64,000 nt of DNA from positions 124,001-188,000 of the forward strand of contig CAVUFN010000001.1 of assembly GCA_963740765.1 (NCBI GenBank), read 5' to 3'. How positions within the stretch are numbered: the stretch's first letter is position 1; each line of letters starts with the position of its first letter. The DNA is from DATLGB01 sp963740765. GTDB lineage: Bacteria > Actinomycetota > Thermoleophilia > Solirubrobacterales > Solirubrobacteraceae. Made by a program: the position numbers and the translations under genes. The notes below the pieces were generated by a model. That model was given only the letters and a program-made list of their open reading frames with translations. It was not told the DNA's origin and made no database searches. Below, one piece after another: positions 57,991 to 64,000 of the stretch.

Positions 57991-59523
57991 ATGGATCCGT
58001 TGGAGGAGCTGCAGCGGCGGCGCGCGCTGACCGAGGACGCCGGGAGGCCCGAGGCCGTCGCCAAGCGCCACGGCGGCGGCGGGCGGACCGCACGCGAGAA
58101 CGTCGCCGACCTCGTGGACCCGGGATCGTTCGTCGAGTACGGGCGCTACGCGATCGCCGCCCAGCGCCTGCGCCGCGACGTCGACGACCTCCGCGCGCGC
58201 ACGCAGGGCGACGGGCTGGTGGGCGGCACCGCCCGCATCGACGGCGTCCCGTGCGCGGTGCTCGCCTACGACTACATGGTCATGGCGGGCACGCAGGGCG
58301 CGGTCGGGCACGCCAAGAAGGACCGGCTGTTCGAGCTGATCGAGCGCCTGCGGCTGCCGACCGTCTTCTTCGCCGAGGGCGGCGGCGGCCGGCCGGGGGA
58401 CACGGACATCCCGGTCGTGTCGGCGCTCCACGTCCGCGCGTTCGCGCTGTGGGCGCAGCTGTCCGGCCTCGTCCCGCGCATCGCCATCGTCAAGGGCCGC
58501 TGCTTCGCCGGCAACGCCGTCATCGCAGGCTGCTCGGACCTGATCGTCGCGACGGCGGACGCATCGATCGGCATGGGCGGGCCGGCGATGATCGCGGGCG
58601 GCGGGCTGGGGGACTTCGCGCCGGACGAGATCGGGCCGGTGTCCGTGCAGGCCCCCAACGGGGTGGTCGACGTCGTCGTCGCCGACGAGGACGAGGCGGT
58701 CGCGGTCACCAAGCGGCTGCTGGCGTCCTTCACGGGGCCGGCCGCCGACTGGTCCGCCGCCGACCAGACCGCGCTGCGCACCGTCGTCCCCGAGCGCGAG
58801 CGCCGCGCGTACGACGTCCGGCCCGTGGTCACGACGCTGGCCGACACGGACTCGGTGACGTTCCTGCGCGAGCGCTTCGCCCCCGAGATGGTCACCGCGC
58901 TCGCGCGCATCGAGGGCCGGCCGGTGGGGGTGATCGCCAACAACACGATGCACATGGCCGGCACCGTGACCGCGCCCGCCGCCGACAAGGCCGCCCGCTT
59001 CCTGCAGCTCTGCGACGCCTTCGACCTGCCGGTGCTCTCGCTGATCGACACGCCCGGCTACATGGTCGGCCCGAACGCCGAGGCCGACGCCCTGGTCCGG
59101 CGCGCATCGCGACTGCTCGTGGCCGGCGCCGCGCTGCGCGTCCCCGTCGTCGCCGTCATCCTGCGCCGCGCCTACGGCCTCGGCGCGCAGGCCATGACCG
59201 CCGGCAGCCTCCACGAGCCGGTCCTCACCGTCGCCTGGCCGACCGCCCACCTCGGCCCGATGGGGCTCGAGGGCGCGGTGCGGCTGGCGCTGCGCCGCGA
59301 GCTCGAGGCGATCGAGGACGAGGCCGAGCGCGAGCAGCGCGTCCGCGACGTCCTCGCCGCCGCCCAGGCGAACGCCGAAGCCCTGAACGCCGCGCAGCTG
59401 TTCGAGATCGACGACGTCATCGACCCGGCCGACACCCGCTCGATCATCGCGTCGACGCTGTCCGCCGCCACCGCCCACGGGCGCGAGCGCCCGCCGGCGC
59501 ACCGCTTCATCGATACCTGGTGA
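57991..59523 (+). CDS. Acyl-CoA carboxylase carboxyltransferase subunit
   Basis: A 510-residue carboxyltransferase of the AccD/PccB/MccB family, which moves CO2 from biotin to an acyl-CoA. The N-terminal half has GGGGRTARENVADLVDPGS and the CoA-binding crotonase fold with FFAEGGGGRPGD. The C-terminal half has LSLIDTPGYMVGPNAEADAL and RRAYGLGAQAMTAGSLHEP. Substrate choice (acetyl, propionyl or longer) cannot be read here. No biotin carboxylase gene is adjacent. It starts at ATG 57991. A frame open upstream to 57949 is not needed. Confidence 0.9.
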   Translation: MDPLEELQRRRALTEDAGRPEAVAKRHGGGGRTARENVADLVDPGSFVEYGRYAIAAQRLRRDVDDLRARTQGDGLVGGTARIDGVPCAVLAYDYMVMAGTQGAVGHAKKDRLFELIERLRLPTVFFAEGGGGRPGDTDIPVVSALHVRAFALWAQLSGLVPRIAIVKGRCFAGNAVIAGCSDLIVATADASIGMGGPAMIAGGGLGDFAPDEIGPVSVQAPNGVVDVVVADEDEAVAVTKRLLASFTGPAADWSAADQTALRTVVPERERRAYDVRPVVTTLADTDSVTFLRERFAPEMVTALARIEGRPVGVIANNTMHMAGTVTAPAADKAARFLQLCDAFDLPVLSLIDTPGYMVGPNAEADALVRRASRLLVAGAALRVPVVAVILRRAYGLGAQAMTAGSLHEPVLTVAWPTAHLGPMGLEGAVRLALRRELEAIEDEAEREQRVRDVLAAAQANAEALNAAQLFEIDDVIDPADTRSIIASTLSAATAHGRERPPAHRFIDTW

Positions 59524-60268
59524 GGATCCTGATCCGCTCGCCCGGGGCGATCACGGCGCGCTGGATGAGCTCGGCGAGCAGGGCCGCGGCGGCCAGCTCG
59601 ACGAACAGCAGGGCGAGCAGGACCACGAGCTGCGTGGCGGCGGCCTCCTCGGCCGAGGCGCCCCCGAGCACGAGCCCGACGAACGTGCCGGGCAGCGTGA
59701 CGAGGCCGACGCTGCGCGTCTGGTCGAGCACGGGGATGAGCCCGGTGCGCAGCGCGCGGCGCACCGACGGGGCCAGTGCCGTCCGGGCGTCGTCACCCAG
59801 GCACAGGTAGGCCTCGATCTCCGCCGCGTCGCCGTCGAGCGCCTCGAGCAGGCGGCGGCCGGCCAGGACGCTCGCGGCCATCGCCCCGCCGATCAGGATC
59901 CCGGCGGTCGGGACCGCCGCCCGGGGCGTCGTGGCGAAGGCGCCGACCGCGAGCAGGATGCCCGTCGTGCCCAGTGCCGGCGCGGCGATCGCCACCAGCG
60001 CGCGCGCTCGCGCCCGCGGGATGCCCGGGATGCGCCCGCCCGCGGTCAGGCCGGCGGTGGTGACCATGATCGCCACGAAGGCGAAGGCCAGCGCGGGCAC
60101 GGCGAAGATCGCCGCGATCGCCGCCCCGACCGCGGCCAGTTGCACGACCGCGCGCACGCTCCCGATGACGATCTCGCGCGCGAGGCCCACGCGCAGGTGC
60201 ACGGCCAGCAGCGCCGCGGCCGCAGCGAAGCCGACACCGGCCAGCGCGCGTGCGGCGGCGTCGCTCAC
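59507..60268 (-). CDS. fetB: FetB-type ABC transporter permease (UPF0014)
   Basis: A 253-residue membrane protein with about seven helices and the UPF0014/FetB pattern: IVIGSVRAVVQLAAVGAAI, FVAIMVTTAGLTAGGRIP, and the C-terminal LVTLPGTFVGLVLGGASAEE. FetA-FetB of E. coli exports iron. The gene overlaps the upstream ATPase gene by four bases (GTGA), so they form one operon and one transporter. The 3' end overlaps the carboxyltransferase gene by 17 bases. An iron exporter about 3 kb from an FTR1 importer could reflect metal balance, though that is inference. Confidence 0.88.
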   Translation of the reverse strand: MSDAAARALAGVGFAAAAALLAVHLRVGLAREIVIGSVRAVVQLAAVGAAIAAIFAVPALAFAFVAIMVTTAGLTAGGRIPGIPRARARALVAIAAPALGTTGILLAVGAFATTPRAAVPTAGILIGGAMAASVLAGRRLLEALDGDAAEIEAYLCLGDDARTALAPSVRRALRTGLIPVLDQTRSVGLVTLPGTFVGLVLGGASAEEAAATQLVVLLALLFVELAAAALLAELIQRAVIAPGERIRILTRYR

Positions 60269-60867
60269 GTCAGGCCCTCGCGGCGGTCGGCGACCGCGGC
60301 GACGAAGCGCTCGTCGTGCGTCGCGACGCAGATCGCCAGGCCACGCCCCGCGAGCGCGCGCAGCGTCTCCCCGATGCGGTCGGCGCTGGCGGCGTCGAGC
60401 GCGGCGCTTGGCTCGTCGAGCAGCAGGACCTGCGGGTCGCGGGCCAGCGCGCGGGCGAGCGCCACGCGAGCGCGCTCGCCGCCGCTCAGCTCCGCCGCCG
60501 CGCGCTCGGCGTACGCGGCACCGAGGTCCGCCGCTGCCAGGGCTGCGGTCACGTCCCCGTCGCACCCGTGGCCGACGTTGTCCGCGACCGTTCCCGGCAG
60601 CATCGCCGGCACCTGAGCGACCAGGCCGACGCGCCGGCGCAGCGCCGTCGCTGGAAGTGTCGCGACGTCCGTGCCGTCGAGCGTCACCGTCCCTGCGCGC
60701 AGCTCGACCAGCCGCACGCACGCGCGCAGCAGGGTCGACTTGCCCGCCCCGCTCGGCGCCACCAGCGCCGTGACGGCGCCGTTGGGCACGTCGAGCGCGG
60801 CGCCCTCGAGGATCGGCCGTCCGGAGAGCTCGACGCAGACGCCGCGTGCGGAGAGCCCCTCGGTCAC
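60265..60867 (-). CDS. fetA: FetA-type ABC transporter ATPase
   Basis: A 200-residue ABC ATPase. The Walker A motif is APSGAGKSTLLRA, the Q-loop is in LVAQVPAMLPGTV, the signature is ELSGGERARVALARAL, the Walker B is VLLLDEPSAALD and the H-loop is in CVATHDERFV. It is short, as FetA is, and partners the UPF0014 permease encoded four bases into its end. GTG 60867 is preferred over GTG 60870 because TAGCGT lies exactly seven bases upstream of it. Confidence 0.9.
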   Translation of the reverse strand: MTEGLSARGVCVELSGRPILEGAALDVPNGAVTALVAPSGAGKSTLLRACVRLVELRAGTVTLDGTDVATLPATALRRRVGLVAQVPAMLPGTVADNVGHGCDGDVTAALAAADLGAAYAERAAAELSGGERARVALARALARDPQVLLLDEPSAALDAASADRIGETLRALAGRGLAICVATHDERFVAAVADRREGLT

Positions 60868-60874
60868 CACCGGG

Positions 60875-60880
60875 ACGCTA
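60875..60880 (-). promoter_or_regulatory. -10-like TAGCGT of fetA
   Basis: On the minus strand TAGCGT is followed by seven bases and GTG 60867. Confidence 0.5.
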
Positions 60881-60987
60881 CGTGGTGCCGATCAGCGCCG
60901 CGGCACGGTGGTCCCAGCCGCCCGCGAGTGACATGTTGGCGCGTTGACGCTCTTCAGCGGACGGGTGTTGCGGTCGATCCCGTGTAG

Positions 60988-61185
60988 GTGCGCCCTCTCG
61001 GATCGAGGGCAGGCTGGAACTGCCTGCAACTGCTCGCCTTCCTCGGCCTGGCGAACAGCGTCCCGCTGCTGGTGGTCGCGAGCGCGGCCGGGGACGATCC
61101 GCCCGCGCACCACGCCCGGACCGCGACGCAGCCCGCCCCGGTCAAGCCCGCGTTCCTGTGCCTGCAGAAGCGGCTCGCCCGGTGA
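60988..61185 (+). CDS. Possible small leader protein before the GGDEF-EAL gene
   Basis: A 65-residue frame from GTG 60988 with one hydrophobic segment (WNCLQLLAFLGLANSVPLLV) and a Pro/Ala-rich C-terminus. Its TGA overlaps a GTG (61182, GTGA) that can start the GGDEF-EAL protein, suggesting coupling. There is no good -10 hexamer or ribosome binding site, so it may be chance. If it is not real, 60868-61181 is the longest gene-free stretch in the window, and I see no RNA gene, repeat or clear promoter in it. Confidence 0.4.
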   Translation: MRPLGSRAGWNCLQLLAFLGLANSVPLLVVASAAGDDPPAHHARTATQPAPVKPAFLCLQKRLAR

Positions 61186-63683
61186 TCGCGCGCATCCTCG
61201 ACGGCATCCCGCGCGGGCACCTGCCGGAGGAGCTGTGGCGTACCCGCCACCAGTTGCTGCTGTGGGTGCTCTTCGCGCACCTGCCGTTCCTCGTGCTCTT
61301 CGGGCTGGCCAACGACTGGTCGCTGCTGTCCTCGCTGGCGGCGGTCACGCCGACGACGGTGCTCGGCGTGGGGGCCGTCGTCACTCGCGGCCACCGCTCG
61401 CACTCGTCCTCACTGGCGGCCCTCGGTCTGCTGAGCTGCTCCGCCGCACTCGTCGTGCTCTGGCACGGCACGATCGAGGCGCACTTCCACTACTTCGTCA
61501 TGACCGCCGCGCTGGCCATGTACGAGGAGTGGGTCGTCTACGGCCTCGCGGTCAGCTACGTCGTCCTGCAGCACGCGATCATGGCCACGATCTCCGAGGA
61601 GATCGTCTTCGCGCATCTCCACGACGATCACGGCATGTGGTTCTGGCCGCTCATCCACGGCGGCTTCATCGCGGCTCAGTCCGTCGCGAACATCGTCATG
61701 TGGCGAGCCAGCCAGGCGGCGCGCCAGCAGGCGACGGACGCGTTCGCCGAGGTTCGCCATCAGGCCGAGCACGACGCGCTCACCGGCCTGGTCAACCGTC
61801 GCGAGTTCGCGCGCCGGCTCTCCGACGAGCTGAAGGTGCTCGAGCCGGGCGAGATGGTCGGGGTCCTGTTCGTCGACCTCGACGACTTCAAGCTCATCAA
61901 CGATTCGCTCGGGCACGGCGTCGGTGACGAGCTCCTCATCGCGGTGGCCCAGCGCCTCTGCGCCGAGCTGCGCGCCGACGACACGCTCGGGCGCTTCGGT
62001 GGCGACGAGTTCGTCGCGTGCGTGACCGCGCGCGACAGCGAGATCATCCAGCGGGTGGCGGACCGGATGATCGCCACCCTCGAGCAGCCGATCACCTTCG
62101 GCGATCAGCAGCGCCGCGTGGGGGCCAGCGTCGGCGTCGCGGTCGCCACCGACCCGGAGGCCGACGCGGACGGGCTGATCCGGGACGCCGACGCCGCCAT
62201 GTACGTCGCCAAGCGCCGCGGCAAGGGCCGGCGCCAGATCTTCGACGGCCGCCTGCGGGCCGACGCGCTCGAACGGCGGGCGCGGGTGCTCAGCGAGTCG
62301 GGCGTGACCGCCGCGCCCGAGTCGCTCGAGGTCGACGAGCCGGCAACGCGCCGCTCGCTGGCCGAAGTGCTGCGCAACCGCAGCGTGCTGGCCGTCTACC
62401 AGCCGATCGTGAGCGTCCACGACCGCGAGACCGTGGGCTTCGAGGCTCTGGCGCGCGGACCCGCCGGCACCGCGCTGGAGACCCCCCTGGCGCTGTTCGA
62501 GGCGGCCCGCCGGGCGGGGCGGATGGGCGAGCTGGACTGGGTCTGCCGCGAGGCTGCCATCGACGGGGCCCGCGCCGTGAACCTGCACCGGCCGCTGAAG
62601 CTGTTCGTCAACATCGAGCCGGCCGGCCTGACCACCCCGTGCCCCGAGCACCTGCTGGTCGAGTGGGAGCGCGCCGGGCAGGATCTCGGGCTCGTCGCCG
62701 AGATCACCGAGCGCGCCCTGACCGAGCGGCCCGCGGAGCTGCTGCGCGCCGTGGCCGACTTCCGCCGCCGCGGCTGGGGCATCGCCCTCGACGACGTCGG
62801 CGCCGACGTGCGCTCGATCGCGCTGATGCCTCTGCTGCGACCCGACGTCATCAAGCTCGACCTGCGCCTGATCCAGTCGCGCGACTCCAATGAGGTCGCC
62901 GAGATCATCAACGCCGTCAACGCCGAGAGCGAGCGCACCGGCGCGCTGGTGCTGGCCGAGGGTGTCGAGACCGAGGAGCAGTTCGATCGCGCCCGCGCGA
63001 TGGGCGCGACCCTCGCCCAGGGCTGGCTGTTCGGCCGCCCCGGTCCGCTGCCGTCGCCCGCCACGTCCCCGGAGCACCCGCTCGTGCTCACCGCTCCCGA
63101 GTTCCGCTCGTCTGCCCACACGCCGTACCAGTCGGTGACCGCCCGCGTCCCGGCCCGGCGCGGGAACAAGAGCCTGCTGATGTCGATCACCCGCATGCTG
63201 GAGTACCAGGCGGCGAGCCTCGGCGACGCCGGTGTGATCGCCAGCGCCTTCCAGACCGCCGACCGCTTCACGCCACAGACCGGTCGCCGCTACGAGCTGC
63301 TGGCGGCCGACGCGGCGCTCGTCGTCGCGCTCGGCGTCGGCATGGACGCCGAGCCCGCGCCCGGCGTGCGCGGCGCGAGCCTGGCCACCAACGACCCGCT
63401 GCTGCACGAGTGGAGCGTCGTCGTCATCGGCCCCCACTTCTCCGCGGCGCTCGTCGCGGTCGACCTGGGGGACACCGGGCCGGACTCCCAGCGGCGCTTC
63501 GACTTCGCACTGACGTACGACCGCACGGTCGTCGCGGCCGCCGCGCAGATCCTGCTCGAGCGGGTCGCGCCGGTGGACCGCCCGGCCCGGCCGGGCCGCG
63601 CCCCGAGCTTCGTCGCCGACCTCGCGGCCGGCGGGGCGCCCGTGGTCGCCGAGCCGCCCGCGCTCCGCCCCGCCGCTTCCTGA
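61182..63683 (+). CDS. Membrane GGDEF-EAL protein with C-terminal DICT domain
   Basis: An 833-residue cyclic di-GMP signalling protein. Five or six N-terminal membrane helices (about 25-185) form a MASE-like sensor. The GGDEF domain (about 195-355) has VDLDDFKLINDSLGHG and RFGGDEF (about 272-278). The EAL domain (about 385-635) has GFEALARGP, VNIEPAGL, ALDDVGAD (usually DDFGTG) and LAEGVETEEQ. The C-terminal 170 residues (from about 660) match the DICT sensory domain, opening near RGNKSLLMSITRMLEYQA. Both synthesis and breakdown motifs look largely intact. A start at GTG 61158 is also possible. Confidence 0.88.
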   Translation: MIARILDGIPRGHLPEELWRTRHQLLLWVLFAHLPFLVLFGLANDWSLLSSLAAVTPTTVLGVGAVVTRGHRSHSSSLAALGLLSCSAALVVLWHGTIEAHFHYFVMTAALAMYEEWVVYGLAVSYVVLQHAIMATISEEIVFAHLHDDHGMWFWPLIHGGFIAAQSVANIVMWRASQAARQQATDAFAEVRHQAEHDALTGLVNRREFARRLSDELKVLEPGEMVGVLFVDLDDFKLINDSLGHGVGDELLIAVAQRLCAELRADDTLGRFGGDEFVACVTARDSEIIQRVADRMIATLEQPITFGDQQRRVGASVGVAVATDPEADADGLIRDADAAMYVAKRRGKGRRQIFDGRLRADALERRARVLSESGVTAAPESLEVDEPATRRSLAEVLRNRSVLAVYQPIVSVHDRETVGFEALARGPAGTALETPLALFEAARRAGRMGELDWVCREAAIDGARAVNLHRPLKLFVNIEPAGLTTPCPEHLLVEWERAGQDLGLVAEITERALTERPAELLRAVADFRRRGWGIALDDVGADVRSIALMPLLRPDVIKLDLRLIQSRDSNEVAEIINAVNAESERTGALVLAEGVETEEQFDRARAMGATLAQGWLFGRPGPLPSPATSPEHPLVLTAPEFRSSAHTPYQSVTARVPARRGNKSLLMSITRMLEYQAASLGDAGVIASAFQTADRFTPQTGRRYELLAADAALVVALGVGMDAEPAPGVRGASLATNDPLLHEWSVVVIGPHFSAALVAVDLGDTGPDSQRRFDFALTYDRTVVAAAAQILLERVAPVDRPARPGRAPSFVADLAAGGAPVVAEPPALRPAAS

Positions 63684-63708
63684 GCCGGGGGGTGGCAAAC
63701 TCCGGGGC

Positions 63709-64000
63709 ATGACGTTCGAGCTCGAGCCGGCCGTGCCCGCCGACGCCGCCGCGGTGGCCGAGCTCGTCCAGGCAGTGGAGGCGGCGCTGTACGGACACAC
63801 CACGTTCGCCGTGGGCGACCTCGAGGACGAGTGGAGCGAACTCGACCCCGCCGACGACGTGCGCCTGGTCCGCGACGGCGATCGCGTCGTCGGCTACTCG
63901 CTCGTCCGCGAGCGGGGCGAAGGGTGGGAGGTCGAGGGTGTCGTCCACCCGGACGCCTGCGGGCGCGGCATCGGGCGGTTGCTCGCCACCCGCCTCGAGG
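63709..64000 (+). CDS. GNAT-family acetyltransferase (cut by the window edge)
   Basis: The first 97 residues of a GNAT protein, MTFELEPAVPADAAAVAELV onward, with the acetyl-CoA-binding motif VVHPDACGRGIGRLLATRLE just before the window end. The middle section DDVRLVRDGDRVVGYSLVRE forms the usual central strands. Substrate is unknown and the C-terminus is missing. A CAAACT hexamer lies seven bases before ATG 63709. Confidence 0.82.
   Translation, partial: MTFELEPAVPADAAAVAELVQAVEAALYGHTTFAVGDLEDEWSELDPADDVRLVRDGDRVVGYSLVRERGEGWEVEGVVHPDACGRGIGRLLATRLE

Noticed and set aside
1..64000. CRISPR arrays, tRNA or rRNA genes, insertion sequences, prophage
   Set aside because: No direct-repeat arrays, tRNA-like cloverleaf stretches, rRNA conserved segments or transposase motifs were seen. 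The tyrosine recombinase at 28303 has XerC/XerD length and housekeeping neighbours and no att-like repeats nearby, so it is not taken as a phage integrase.

Overview
The window is very GC-rich (roughly 70% by eye), densely coded bacterial chromosome. Gene order (yceD-rpmF-plsX-acpP-rnc-smc-ftsY, then ffh-rpsP-khpA-rimM-trmD-rplS-lepB-rnhB-yraN-comM-dprA), a WhiG/FliA-type sigma factor, a DICT-domain diguanylate cyclase/phosphodiesterase and many secreted Ala/Arg-rich proteins point to the Actinomycetota, most likely class Thermoleophilia (Solirubrobacterales). That placement is inference from content and synteny, not from a database search. No rRNA, tRNA, CRISPR array, insertion sequence or prophage was seen.

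Layout. 1-2.2 kb: end of an unknown gene and an acyl-CoA ligase, closed by the only clear intrinsic terminator in the window. 2.3-4.8 kb: a large secreted beta-propeller/RTX protein. 4.8-11.2 kb: yceD, rpmF, plsX, acpP, an RNase III-like gene and smc (envelope lipid start, ribosome, chromosome). 11.1-12.1 kb: minus-strand rhomboid and acetyltransferase genes. 12.2-22.7 kb: the signal-recognition and ribosome-maturation block (ftsY, nfeD/SPFH, ffh, rpsP, khpA, rimM, trmD, rplS, lepB, rnhB, yraN, comM, dprA). 22.7-30.6 kb: thiD, two unknown genes, ilvD, a hydrolase, an L,D-transpeptidase, a tyrosine recombinase and a FliA/WhiG sigma factor. 30.6-38.8 kb: an EF-G-like GTPase, small unknowns, an RNase H-like gene, a secreted esterase-like protein and a frameshifted ceramidase-family gene. 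38.9-47.7 kb: GGDEF regulator, mreB, a short-chain dehydrogenase, a PrmC-like methyltransferase, an FprA-type reductase, xylulokinase, and an operon of unknown membrane proteins behind a short-chain-dehydrogenase remnant. 47.8-64 kb: a GH78-like glycosidase, secreted proteins, a membrane glycosyltransferase, a molybdopterin oxidoreductase, an FTR1 permease, SelO, an acyl-CoA carboxylase subunit, a FetAB-type transporter, a GGDEF-EAL-DICT protein and a partial acetyltransferase.

The most striking signal is regulatory. A -10-like hexamer, mostly TAnnnT, lies about 5-10 bases before the start codon of most genes that head a transcription unit, on both strands and usually without a Shine-Dalgarno sequence. 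This suggests predominantly leaderless transcripts. In three divergent gene pairs (42900-42909, 49633-49642, 57974-57983) the two opposed hexamers share one central TA step inside a 22-24 base intergenic gap. At the other end, 9 of 11 convergent pairs overlap at their stop codons, three of them through the single tetranucleotide CTAG.

Several housekeeping enzymes carry substitutions at usually invariant positions (RNase III, TrmD, PrmC-like, an EF-G paralogue, PlsX). Other points of interest are a palindromic insert in the SMC hinge, a Cys-flanked Arg-rich C-terminal module shared by two secreted proteins, and an in-frame-deleted dehydrogenase remnant that leads an unknown membrane-protein operon.
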